From contig NZ_CP088952.1 in NCBI RefSeq assembly GCF_021165955.1, positions 5,208,001-5,272,000 on the forward strand: a DNA stretch of 64,000 bases, in the 5' to 3' direction. The DNA is from Massilia endophytica (GTDB lineage Bacteria; Pseudomonadota; Gammaproteobacteria; Burkholderiales; Burkholderiaceae_D). Position 1 is the first letter of the stretch, and each line of letters opens with the position of its first letter. The notes beneath the pieces were generated by a model that worked only from the letters and a program-made list of their open reading frames with translations, had not been told where the DNA came from and did no database searches. The position numbers and the translations under genes are program-made. Shown piece after piece: positions 17,772-26,413 of the stretch.

Positions 17772-19994
17772 ATGACTACCGCGAATCAGTTGTTCCGAAA
17801 ACTGGGCGGCTGGCTGGGCGCCTTCGCCTGTGCCGGCCTGTTGGCTGCCTGCGGCGGCGGGGGCGGCTCCGCCGGCACCGGCCCGGGCGGCGTGACGCCG
17901 GCGCCGAAGGTCGCCAGCGTACTGCTGACGGCCAGCGCAGCAAGCATGCCTTCCTCGGGCCTGGACGGCACCGAAGTGACGCTGACGGCGGTCGTCAAGG
18001 ACAGCGGCAACAATGTGCTGCCGAATCAGACCGTGAGCTTCACCGCCGATTCGGGCAACGTCAGCAACACCACGCGCGTGACGGACGCCAACGGCGTCGT
18101 GACCGAAAAACTGAGCACCAAGGGCAACGCCACGCCGCGCACCATCACCGTGCGCGCCAGCGCGGGCGGCGTCAACTCGAATGACATCAAGGTCAACGTG
18201 GTCGCCGGCAGCCAGTCCCTGACCCTGACCACCGACTCCGGCACCCTGCAGTCCTCGGGCGCCGCAGGCTCGGAAGTCACGGTGACGGCCCTGGTCAAGG
18301 ACTCCAACAACACCGTGATGCCGAACGTGAAGGTGACCCTGTCGGCCGATTCCGGCAGCCTGACCGCCGGCACCCGCATCACCGACGCCACCGGCCGCGT
18401 GACCGAGAAACTCAGCACCGGCAACGATGCGCGTTCCCGTACCATCAAGGTGACGGCGGCCATCGCCGGCGTCGAACCCGTGACCACCCTTGTCAGCGTG
18501 GTGGGCACCCAGCTGCAGATCAACGCCAGCAGCGCCGTGAGCGTGGGCACCTCCACCGACGTCACGGTGAAGCTGGTGGACTCCGCGGGCAATCCGCTGA
18601 ACGGCAAGGCCGTCACCTACTCCGCAACGCGCAACCAGCTGAGCGTGAAGGGCGGCGGCGCCGCCGTCACCAACTCCGCAGGCCAGCTCACGCTGAGCTA
18701 CGCTGCCGCCAGCGCGGGCAGCGATACGGTCACCGTATCCGCCATGGGCGAAACGGCGAGTGCCGCCATCAGCGTCAGCAACGCCAACTTCACCGTCGCA
18801 GTGGTGAACGGCAGCGGCGTGGCCCAGCCCCTGGCCACCATCAACCAGTGCCATCCCGTCGCCATCCACAGCGATGTGGGCGGCACCCCGCTCGGCGGCA
18901 CCGTGAGCGTCAGCTCTTCCCGCGGCACCGTGTACAGCGATGCCTCCTGCGCTTCGCCGCTGACGGTGGCCCTGCCCCTGGTGAGCGGCAATGCCACTGC
19001 CTATGTGATGGCCACGAGCCCCGGCCTGGCCACGCTGACCGCGACCACCACCGCCAACAACGCCACGGCGCAAGGCCAGGTCGAATTCGTGGCGGCCCTG
19101 TCCGCTACGGCCACCATCAGCGTGCAGGCCGATCCTTCCGTGGTTGGCGCCAATGCGGCGGGCAGCACCAGCCAGCAGGCTGCGATCCGCGCCGTGGTGC
19201 GCGACGGTACGCCTGCCAACAATCTGGTCAAGAACGCACCGGTGGCCTTCACCATCGTCAGCGACCCGACCGGCGGCACCCTGACCCAGCCTGCGGTCGT
19301 GATCACCGGCAGCGACGGTTCGGCAACGGTGAGCTATATCGCGGGCACATCGTCCAGCGCCGTGAACGGCGTCCAGATCCGCGCCCAGATCCAAGGCGGC
19401 TCGAACGCTTCGGCGGTTGCTTCGCTGACGGTGGGCCAGAAGGCGCTGTTCATTTCCGCCGGTACGGGCAACACTGTCGCCACGCCGGATACCACCACCT
19501 ACCGCGTCGATTACACCGTGCTGGTGACGGATGCGGCGGGCAATGCCAAATCGGGGGTGAACGTGACGGCGTCCGTGCGTCCGCGCACCTACTCCAAGGG
19601 CATCTTCGTCTACGCCGATCCTGACGGCCCCTGGGTGCAGCAGCCCACCGCCACCTGCCTCAATGAGGACCTGGATGGCAACGGTATCCTCGGCCCTTCC
19701 GAGGACGTGAACGGCAACGGCCGCCTCGATCCAGGCATTCCGGTCACCGTGACCTCTACCGGCACCACCGATGCCAGCGGCCGCGCCATCGTGTCGCTGA
19801 CCTATGCACGCGACCGCGCCTACTGGGTTGCCGTGGACCTGACCATCACCGGCCAGACCGCGGGCACGGAAGCGCGCTATGTGGGCTATTCCGTGCTGCC
19901 GGGGCTGGGCGCGGATTATACTAGCAAGAACACGACCCCTCCGGGCGTGCGCAGCCCCTATGGAATCCTGGCGGGCTGCTCCAACGCTGACTAA
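17772..19994 (+). CDS. Ig-like (Big1/invasin-type) repeat lipoprotein
   Basis: A 740-residue predicted surface lipoprotein: signal peptide with lipobox LLAAC (C27), then a glycine linker GGGGGSAGTGPGG. Five or so bacterial Ig-like repeats follow, recognisable by TDANGVVTEKLS, TDATGRVTEKLS, TNSAGQLTLSYA, GSDGSATVSYIAG and TDASGRAIVSLTYA. Near residue 634-660 an acidic stretch (DLDGNGILGPSEDVNGNG) resembles tandem calcium-binding loops. It sits between pilQ and aroK, 39 nt after one and 10 nt before the other, on the same strand, so it is probably co-transcribed with the pilus operon. A pilus-associated or adhesive role is inference only. Confidence 0.85.
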   Translation: MTTANQLFRKLGGWLGAFACAGLLAACGGGGGSAGTGPGGVTPAPKVASVLLTASAASMPSSGLDGTEVTLTAVVKDSGNNVLPNQTVSFTADSGNVSNTTRVTDANGVVTEKLSTKGNATPRTITVRASAGGVNSNDIKVNVVAGSQSLTLTTDSGTLQSSGAAGSEVTVTALVKDSNNTVMPNVKVTLSADSGSLTAGTRITDATGRVTEKLSTGNDARSRTIKVTAAIAGVEPVTTLVSVVGTQLQINASSAVSVGTSTDVTVKLVDSAGNPLNGKAVTYSATRNQLSVKGGGAAVTNSAGQLTLSYAAASAGSDTVTVSAMGETASAAISVSNANFTVAVVNGSGVAQPLATINQCHPVAIHSDVGGTPLGGTVSVSSSRGTVYSDASCASPLTVALPLVSGNATAYVMATSPGLATLTATTTANNATAQGQVEFVAALSATATISVQADPSVVGANAAGSTSQQAAIRAVVRDGTPANNLVKNAPVAFTIVSDPTGGTLTQPAVVITGSDGSATVSYIAGTSSSAVNGVQIRAQIQGGSNASAVASLTVGQKALFISAGTGNTVATPDTTTYRVDYTVLVTDAAGNAKSGVNVTASVRPRTYSKGIFVYADPDGPWVQQPTATCLNEDLDGNGILGPSEDVNGNGRLDPGIPVTVTSTGTTDASGRAIVSLTYARDRAYWVAVDLTITGQTAGTEARYVGYSVLPGLGADYTSKNTTPPGVRSPYGILAGCSNAD

Positions 19995-20004
19995 GCCGGA
20001 TTGA

Positions 20005-21651
20005 ATGCAAAATGTGTACTTGGTAGGTTTGATGGGGGCGGGCAAGACGACCATTGGCCGTATGCTCGCCCGCAAGCTGGGATGGCGCTTCGTCGACTCG
20101 GACCATGAGATCGAGGCGCGCACCGGCGCCTCGATTCCCTGGATCTTTGAGATCGAAGGCGAAGCAAGCTTTCGCCGCCGCGAAGCGGACGTGATCCGCG
20201 ACCTGTGCAGCCAGGACGGCATCGTCCTGGCCACAGGCGGCGGCGCCATCCTCAATGCCGACAGCCGCGCGCTGCTGCAGCAGCGCGGCACCGTCGTCTA
20301 TCTGCGCGCCAGCATCAACAGCATCCTGCACCGCACGAGCCACGACAAGAACCGCCCCCTGCTGCAGACGGCCGATCCGCGCCGCAAGCTGGAGGAGCTG
20401 CTGGCCCAGCGCGAGCCCCTCTACATGGAAATGGCCGATCTCGTGGTCGATACCGGCCGGCCTAACGTACAATCGATGGTTCAGATCATTTTGAACCAGC
20501 TGGACAGCCTGGCCTGCCAGGCGGCGCCCAACTGCAGCACCAAAGCAGAACCATCGATGACCGAACAGACCAATATCCTTCTCAATGTGGACCTGGGCGA
20601 GCGCAGCTACCCCATCTCCATCGGCCCGGCCCTGCTGGAAGACCCTGAACTCCTGGCCCGCCACGTGAGCGGCGCCAAGGTCGCCATCGTGACCAACGAA
20701 ACGGTGGCGCCGCTCTACCTGGAGCGCCTGCGCGCCCCGCTGGCCGCTGCGGGCAAGGACGTGATCGCGGTGGTGCTGCCGGACGGCGAGGAGCACAAGA
20801 ACTGGTCCAGCCTGATGAAGATCTTCGACGCCCTGCTGGAGCACAAGTGCGACCGCAAGACCACCCTCATCGCCCTGGGCGGCGGCGTGATCGGCGACCT
20901 CACGGGCTACGCCGCGGCCTCGTATATGCGCGGCGTGGACTTCATCCAGGTACCCACCACCCTGCTGTCGCAGGTGGATTCCTCGGTGGGCGGCAAGACG
21001 GGCATCAACCACCCGCTGGGCAAGAACATGATCGGCGCCTTCTACCAGCCCAAGGCCGTGGTGGCCGATACCTCCGCCCTGCAAACCCTGCCGCAGCGCG
21101 AGCTGGCGGCGGGCCTGGCGGAGGTGATCAAGCATGGCTGCATCATCGATGCCGCCTTCTTCGGCTGGATCGAAGAGAACATCGGCAAGCTGGCGGCGCG
21201 CGACAAGGGCGCCCTGGCCTACGCCATCGCGCGTTCCTGCGAAATCAAGGCCGACATCGTGCGCCAGGACGAGCGCGAAGGCGGCCTGCGCGCCATTCTC
21301 AATTTCGGCCACACCTTCGGCCACGCCATCGAGGCGGGCATGGGCTACGGCGCCTGGCTGCACGGCGAGGCAGTGGGCTGCGGCATGGTCATGGCGGCGG
21401 ACCTGTCGCACCGCATGGGCTACATCGATGCGGCGGCGGTCGAACGCATCCGCAAGCTGGTGGCTGCGGCGGGCCTGCCCGTCAAGGCGCCGGACCTCGG
21501 CGCCGAACGCTGGCTGGAACTGATGGAAGTGGACAAGAAAAACGAAGGCGGCGCGATCAAGTTCATCCTGCTCAAGCCGCTGGGCGCCGCCGTGGTCACC
21601 ACGGCGCCACAGGAACTGCTGCTGGCCACCCTGGCCGCCTGCGTGGAGTAA
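20005..21651 (+). CDS. aroKB: Fused shikimate kinase / 3-dehydroquinate synthase (AroK-AroB)
   Basis: One uninterrupted 548-codon frame covers two enzymes of the shikimate pathway. Residues 1-170 are shikimate kinase: P-loop GLMGAGKTTIG, DSD, and the GGG loop of LATGGGAIL. Residues about 190-548 are the NAD- and metal-dependent dehydroquinate synthase: GGGVIGDLTGYAA, SSVGGKTGINH, and metal-ligand HTFGHAIE. The ~20-residue linker (ACQAAPNCSTKAEPS) has no stop. An internal ATG at 20557 (MTEQTNILLN) would start a stand-alone AroB, but its upstream bases (GCAGAACCATCG) give only a weak ribosome site. Either a true fusion or an internal-start gene pair. Confidence 0.9.
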   Translation: MQNVYLVGLMGAGKTTIGRMLARKLGWRFVDSDHEIEARTGASIPWIFEIEGEASFRRREADVIRDLCSQDGIVLATGGGAILNADSRALLQQRGTVVYLRASINSILHRTSHDKNRPLLQTADPRRKLEELLAQREPLYMEMADLVVDTGRPNVQSMVQIILNQLDSLACQAAPNCSTKAEPSMTEQTNILLNVDLGERSYPISIGPALLEDPELLARHVSGAKVAIVTNETVAPLYLERLRAPLAAAGKDVIAVVLPDGEEHKNWSSLMKIFDALLEHKCDRKTTLIALGGGVIGDLTGYAAASYMRGVDFIQVPTTLLSQVDSSVGGKTGINHPLGKNMIGAFYQPKAVVADTSALQTLPQRELAAGLAEVIKHGCIIDAAFFGWIEENIGKLAARDKGALAYAIARSCEIKADIVRQDEREGGLRAILNFGHTFGHAIEAGMGYGAWLHGEAVGCGMVMAADLSHRMGYIDAAAVERIRKLVAAAGLPVKAPDLGAERWLELMEVDKKNEGGAIKFILLKPLGAAVVTTAPQELLLATLAACVE

Positions 21652-21655
21652 GCGA

Positions 21656-22786
21656 ATGGAAGAAGCGCTCGCCCCCTATGCCGCACATTCGGACCAGGGG
21701 CGCGGCCGCCGCTATCCCGAAACGCCGCACGCCTCGCGCAGCCAGTTCCAGCGCGACCGCGACCGCATCATCCATTCCACGGCCTTCCGCCGCCTCGAAT
21801 ACAAGACCCAGGTCTTCCTCAATCACGAAGGAGACCTGTTCCGCACCCGCCTGACCCACAGCCTGGAAGTAGCGCAGATTGGCCGCTCGCTGGCGCGCAA
21901 CCTGCGCCTGAACGAGGACCTGGTGGAGGCCATCGCCCTCGCGCATGACCTGGGCCACACGCCCTTCGGCCACGTGGGGCAGGATGTGCTGAACGAGTGC
22001 ATGAAGGAGCACGGCGGCTTCGAGCACAATCTGCAAAGCCTGCGCGTGGTGGACCAGCTCGAAGAGCAGTACGGCGCCTTCGACGGCTTGAACCTGATGT
22101 TCGAAACGCGCGAGGGCATTCTCAAGCACTGCTCCCTGAACAACGCGCGCCAGCTGGGCGAAGTGGCGCAGCGCTTCATCGACCGCACCCAGCCCTCGCT
22201 GGAAGCCCAGCTCACCAACCTCGCGGACGAAATCGCCTACAACAGCCACGATATCGACGACGGCCTGCGTTCGGGCCTCATCACGATTGCGCAGCTTGAG
22301 GAGGTGGACTTCTTTGCGCGCCTGTGGCGCGAGGTGCAGGCCAGCTTCCCCGGCCTGTCCGGCCGCCGCGCCGTGTACGAAACCCTGCGCCGCCTGATCA
22401 CGGCGCTGGCGGACAACCTGATCGCCACCTCCAGTGAGCGCATCCGCGAGGCCGCGCCCAGGGACATCGACGCCGTTCGCCATTCGCCGCCGCTGATCCG
22501 CTTCTCCGATCAGATGCGCAAGGACGCGACGGAGCTCAAGCGCTTCCTCTACGAGAACCTGTACCGGCACTACAAGGTGAACCGCATGCGGCACAAGGCC
22601 AGCCGCATGGTGCGCGAGCTCTACGCCGCCTTCACGGACGAGCCCTCGCTGCTGCCGCCGGATTACCGCGTGACCGGCGGCGACGCCACCCAGCAGGCGC
22701 GCCGCATCGCCGACTACATCGCGGGCATGACGGACCGCTACGCCATCCGCGAACACCACCGCATCTACTCGCTCGAAGAGCTCTGA
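21656..22786 (+). CDS. dgt: Deoxyguanosinetriphosphate triphosphohydrolase-like protein
   Basis: An HD-domain dNTP triphosphohydrolase (376 residues) that hydrolyses dGTP or other dNTPs to the nucleoside and tripolyphosphate. Metal ligands are visible in RLTHSLEVAQ and ALAHDLGHTPFGH, with a further aspartate in LADEIAYNSHDIDDG. The TAFRRLEYKTQVF segment is characteristic of the type 2 dGTPase-like branch. It starts 4 nt after aroB, the conserved aroKB-dgt order, so it is probably the last gene of that transcription unit. Confidence 0.94.
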   Translation: MEEALAPYAAHSDQGRGRRYPETPHASRSQFQRDRDRIIHSTAFRRLEYKTQVFLNHEGDLFRTRLTHSLEVAQIGRSLARNLRLNEDLVEAIALAHDLGHTPFGHVGQDVLNECMKEHGGFEHNLQSLRVVDQLEEQYGAFDGLNLMFETREGILKHCSLNNARQLGEVAQRFIDRTQPSLEAQLTNLADEIAYNSHDIDDGLRSGLITIAQLEEVDFFARLWREVQASFPGLSGRRAVYETLRRLITALADNLIATSSERIREAAPRDIDAVRHSPPLIRFSDQMRKDATELKRFLYENLYRHYKVNRMRHKASRMVRELYAAFTDEPSLLPPDYRVTGGDATQQARRIADYIAGMTDRYAIREHHRIYSLEEL

Positions 22787-22852
22787 GCCTCCTCAAGCAC
22801 CGCAGCGGCGCGGCTTGACGCCCGCGCCGGAGCGGACCATGATGGAACGATC

Positions 22853-23053
22853 ATGGACGACACCTCAGCCGAATGGCGCGGCAGCGTCGAGCGCCGCCTG
22901 GCCGCCCTTGAAAAGGATGTGGCCATCATCCTTTCCAACTACGCGACGAGGGAAGACCTCGCGCGCCTTGAAAGCAAGCTCATCCGCTGGTTCTTCGCCA
23001 CGGCAACGGCCCTCGCGCTCGCTGCCTTTACGGCAGGGAAATATCTCCCATGA
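22853..23053 (+). CDS. Small coiled-coil membrane protein, copy 1
   Basis: A 66-residue protein: an amphipathic coiled-coil (VERRLAALEKDVAIILSNYATREDLARLESKL) followed by one C-terminal membrane helix (LIRWFFATATALALAAFTAG). The pattern resembles small phage-associated proteins of the XhlA/DUF1640 kind, but I assign no function. Its last four bases overlap the start of a close paralogue, so the two form a tandem pair. About 70% of the first 43 residues match the paralogue. Confidence 0.75.
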   Translation: MDDTSAEWRGSVERRLAALEKDVAIILSNYATREDLARLESKLIRWFFATATALALAAFTAGKYLP

Positions 23054-23328
23054 GGCGCGATATGGACGAGGAAGAGATGGCTTGGCGCAGCAGTATCGAG
23101 CGGCGGCTTGCTGCCGTCGAGAAAGATGTCGCCGTCATCATGTCCAATTACGCCACGAAAGAAGATCTGGCTCGCCTGGAGGCGAAGTTGCTGGGAAAGC
23201 TGGCCCAGTCCGACGCCAGACTCGATGCGCTCGAGGCGCGGCTGATCAAATGGTTCGTCGCAACGGCGGCTGCAATGTCCATCGTTACCTTCAGTGCCGC
23301 GTTGACTGTGGCGAGGATGATGAGCTAG
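23050..23328 (+). CDS. Small coiled-coil membrane protein, copy 2
   Basis: A 92-residue paralogue of the preceding gene with the same head (SIERRLAAVEKDVAVIMSNY) and a C-terminal membrane helix. It is longer by an extra coiled-coil segment (LGKLAQSDARLDALEARL). It overlaps copy 1 by ATGA, suggesting coupled translation and joint assembly. Its stop overlaps the stop of the convergent mutY. A second start at ATG 23062 (MDEEEMAW) aligns better with copy 1. Function unknown. Confidence 0.75.
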   Translation: MRRDMDEEEMAWRSSIERRLAAVEKDVAVIMSNYATKEDLARLEAKLLGKLAQSDARLDALEARLIKWFVATAAAMSIVTFSAALTVARMMS

Positions 23329-24446
23329 AACATCCGCGCCTGCGCTTCGGCGCGGTGGCCGAGCAGGTCGAGCAGGAGCTTCTTGATGGGAGCTGGCAGG
23401 GCGGCGGCGGCGATGCGGTCCACACTGAGCCACTGGTAGCGTTCATTGGCCGCCAGCGGCGCGCGGCCGGCCAGCGTGATCAGCAGCGGCGTCATGTGCA
23501 GTTTGTAGTGCGTGAACACATGCGTCACCGGCAGCAGCTGCTCCTGAGATTCCACCGTGCCGAACTGCTGCACCGCCTGTGCTGCTGCAAGCTGATCGAT
23601 TTCCGGCGCCGTGTCGCCTTCCGCCGCGGCATGGCCATAGAGCTCTGGCAGTGAGAGCAGGCCGCCCCAGATGCCGCTGGCCGGCCGCTGCTCCAGCAGC
23701 ACCTGGTCCCGATGCACCATTAGCAGCAGCAAGGCATGTTTCTCCGGCGTCGCCTTCTTCGGCTTGCGCACCGGCAGATCCTTCACGCGGTTAGTGGCGA
23801 AGGCCACGCAGCGCGGCTGCATGGGGCAGCGCGTGCAATCCGGCGAGCTGCGCGTGCATAGCGTCGCCCCCATATCCATCAGCCCCTGAGTGTACGATTC
23901 GATGCCTTCCTGCGGCAGCAGGGCTTCCGCACGCCGCCACATGGCTTCTTCCGTCTTCCGTTCGCCGGGATAGCTGTCGATCCCGAACACGCGGGCAAAC
24001 ACGCGCTTCACGTTGCCATCCATGATGGCGGCGCGCGCACCCGCCGAGAAGGCGGCGATCGCCGCTGCCGTCGAACGGCCAATGCCCGGCAGCTCCGCCA
24101 GCAGCGCGGGATCGGAAGGGAAGACGCCGCCGTACTCCGCCACCACCCGCTGCGCGCACTTGTGCAGGTTGCGCGCCCGCGTGTAGTAGCCGAGGCCCGA
24201 CCACTGCGCCATCACGTCCTCCACCGGCGCGGCGGCCAGGTCGTGCAGGGTGGGGAAGCGTTCGAGGAAGCGCCCGTAGTAGCCCAGCACCGCCGAGACC
24301 TGCGTCTGCTGCAGCATGATCTCGGAAAGCCAGATGCGGTAGGCGTCGCGGGTGTTCTGCCACGGCAGGGCGTGGCGTCCGTGCTGTTTCTGCCAGCCGA
24401 TCAGGTCGGCCGAGAAGCTGGGGTCTGCAAAGTCTTCGTACTGCAA
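23325..24446 (-). CDS. mutY: Adenine DNA glycosylase MutY
   Basis: Removes adenine mispaired with 8-oxoguanine, 373 residues. Catalytic glutamate is in LSEIMLQQTQV, the helix-hairpin-helix is LPGIGRSTAAAIAAF with the aspartate of IMDGNVKRV, and the 4Fe-4S cluster cysteines lie in CTRSSPDCTRCPMQPRC. The C-terminal NUDIX-like domain that reads 8-oxoG is present. It begins 8 nt after the dynamin-like gene, itself 27 nt after mutM, so both oxidised-guanine glycosylases lie in one apparent operon. Confidence 0.96.
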   Translation of the reverse strand: MQYEDFADPSFSADLIGWQKQHGRHALPWQNTRDAYRIWLSEIMLQQTQVSAVLGYYGRFLERFPTLHDLAAAPVEDVMAQWSGLGYYTRARNLHKCAQRVVAEYGGVFPSDPALLAELPGIGRSTAAAIAAFSAGARAAIMDGNVKRVFARVFGIDSYPGERKTEEAMWRRAEALLPQEGIESYTQGLMDMGATLCTRSSPDCTRCPMQPRCVAFATNRVKDLPVRKPKKATPEKHALLLLMVHRDQVLLEQRPASGIWGGLLSLPELYGHAAAEGDTAPEIDQLAAAQAVQQFGTVESQEQLLPVTHVFTHYKLHMTPLLITLAGRAPLAANERYQWLSVDRIAAAALPAPIKKLLLDLLGHRAEAQARMF

Positions 24447-24454
24447 GGCGTTTC

Positions 24455-26386
24455 CTATGCTGCGGCGGTCATCGCCACGAACTCGGCGTTGACCGCGATA
24501 CTGATTGCGCCGGCCAGTTCCGCCAGCCGCGCCTTTTCCTGTTCCAGCGAGGCCTGTTCCGCCTCGAAGGCTTCGATCTTCTGTTCCAGGCTGTCCGTCG
24601 CATCGTGGATGCGCTGGATCGAAGCCTGGCGGTGCTTCAGCTGCTCCTTGTGCTGGCGTATCTGCGCCTCAAGGGGTGCCATGATCACCTTCAGCCAGGC
24701 CTCCGCGTCCGCGTTCGCCGCCTTGTAGCAGCGTTTCACGGAGGAGGCGATCGAATCGAAGAAGCGCTCCATCAGCACCACGCGGCTGGTCATCAGCAGG
24801 GTCGCGGTGCCGAACTGCTTGTGGTAGACCTCTTCGATGTCCTCGATCTCTTCGAGATACTTGAGCAGGGAGAAGCGCATCGGCATCGCCAGCGAGATGC
24901 CGTGTTCGGCGGAGAACTTGCGGTACATCGCCTCCATCATGCCGCGTATCTCCTCCACCTTGCGTTCCGACTGGTCCAGGTCCTCATGGATGCTGTCGAA
25001 GAAGGTGCGCACGGCCTCGCGCATGCCCGTGGAGAAGCGGCTGCGGTTGAGGGAATCGCGCACGGCGAGCACGTGGTCGCGCAGCACGTCCAGGCCCAGC
25101 CCCGTGTACAGGTCCGTTGAAAGGCGGGTGAAGACGGCGCGCGTGGCCTGCAGCTTGAACAGGCTGGCGTCGAACTCCTTCTTCTCCGCCTCAACGCGGC
25201 GCATCATGTGCGCGATCACATTCCGGTTCTTGCCGCGCAGGCTTTTCAGCTCGTGCAGCTGCTCCACGATACCGCGCATGCGCGCGCCCAGCATGGACTG
25301 CTGGGCCGCGTTCAGCGACTGCAGGTCCTCGGCCAGGCGCTTGCGCACGATGTCCTTCTTGGCCGGAATGAGCTCGTCGAACAGGGCGTCTTCCAGCGAC
25401 TGCAGGCGGCTGCGCGAGAGCAGGGCGGCGTCCCCGGTGATCTTTCCCACCAGGGCCTTCTGCGCCGACACGGGGAAGACCTGCCGCGTCTCCACGCCAA
25501 GCAGATGGGCCGCCTGGTCCTGCTGGCGCGCGATCTCGCCGTCCACCTCCGCATCGCTGCGCAATTCGTCCCACATGCTGTCGATCTTGTTCAGCACCAC
25601 CAGCCGGCCCGCCCCTGCGCCGATGTGGTCGCGCCAGACTTCGATGTCGCTCTTGGTCACGCCCGTGTCGGCGGCCAGGATGAACAGCACGGCGTGCGCG
25701 TGCGGAATCAGGTTCAGCGTCAGCTCGGGCTCTGTGCCGATGGCGTTCAGGCCCGGCGTATCCAGGATCACCAGCCCCTGCTTCAGCAGGGGATGCGGGA
25801 AGTTGATGATGGCGTGGCGCCAGCGCGAGATCTCGACCCGTCCATGCTCGTCCAGCGTCACCGGCATATCTGGATCGTCCTCGTCATACAGGCCGTAGCG
25901 CTTGGCCTCCTCCACGCTCACGTGCCGGGTCGTGCTCACCTGCCGCAGCACCTCGTACATGGCATCGGCGGACTGCAGGTCCAGCGGGAACACGGTCCAT
26001 GCATCGTCATCCTCGCGGTAGTCGCTGGTGGAGAGATTGCCGGCCCGCGTTTCGATGGGCAGCAGGCGCAGCGAGGGCGGATACGCCGGGTCGTACATCA
26101 GCTCCGTGGGGCACATGGTGGTGCGGCCCGCGGAGGAGGGCAGAATGCGCTGGCCGTAGCCCGCGAAGAAGATCGCGTTGATCAGCTCCGATTTCCCGCG
26201 CGAGAACTCCGCCACGAAAGCCACGGACAACTTGTCGTCCGCGAGCCGGGCCAGGGCGCGCGCCAGGCGCTGCTCGCTGCCCGCGTCCAGCAGCTCGGCC
26301 TCCCTGGCCCAGTTGCGGTAGTCCTGCAGGGCGTTCACCACGCCCTGGCGCCACGCGCTGTATTGTTGGAGATCCCTGACCATCAT
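24455..26386 (-). CDS. Dynamin-like GTPase
   Basis: A 643-residue bacterial dynamin-family protein. The GTPase domain has a variant P-loop AEFSRGKS (59-66, alanine where glycine is usual, E after the serine), a conserved RTTMCPTE switch region, G3 DTPG (209-212) and G4 NKID (266-269). Long helical, coiled-coil-rich segments follow, ending in a heptad-like stretch (LEQKIEAFEAEQASLEQEK). No obvious membrane-spanning paddle is visible. It is embedded in the mutM-mutY operon with short gaps on both sides. Bacterial dynamins remodel or tether membranes; what this branch does is not established. Confidence 0.88.
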   Translation of the reverse strand: MMVRDLQQYSAWRQGVVNALQDYRNWAREAELLDAGSEQRLARALARLADDKLSVAFVAEFSRGKSELINAIFFAGYGQRILPSSAGRTTMCPTELMYDPAYPPSLRLLPIETRAGNLSTSDYREDDDAWTVFPLDLQSADAMYEVLRQVSTTRHVSVEEAKRYGLYDEDDPDMPVTLDEHGRVEISRWRHAIINFPHPLLKQGLVILDTPGLNAIGTEPELTLNLIPHAHAVLFILAADTGVTKSDIEVWRDHIGAGAGRLVVLNKIDSMWDELRSDAEVDGEIARQQDQAAHLLGVETRQVFPVSAQKALVGKITGDAALLSRSRLQSLEDALFDELIPAKKDIVRKRLAEDLQSLNAAQQSMLGARMRGIVEQLHELKSLRGKNRNVIAHMMRRVEAEKKEFDASLFKLQATRAVFTRLSTDLYTGLGLDVLRDHVLAVRDSLNRSRFSTGMREAVRTFFDSIHEDLDQSERKVEEIRGMMEAMYRKFSAEHGISLAMPMRFSLLKYLEEIEDIEEVYHKQFGTATLLMTSRVVLMERFFDSIASSVKRCYKAANADAEAWLKVIMAPLEAQIRQHKEQLKHRQASIQRIHDATDSLEQKIEAFEAEQASLEQEKARLAELAGAISIAVNAEFVAMTAAA

Positions 26387-26413
26387 GCGGTATGCCCTGT
26401 TATGTATGCCCTG

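Noticed and set aside
17742..20291. 849-codon minus-strand open frame
   Set aside because: It is the antisense shadow of the Ig-repeat lipoprotein gene; no signal or domain is visible.
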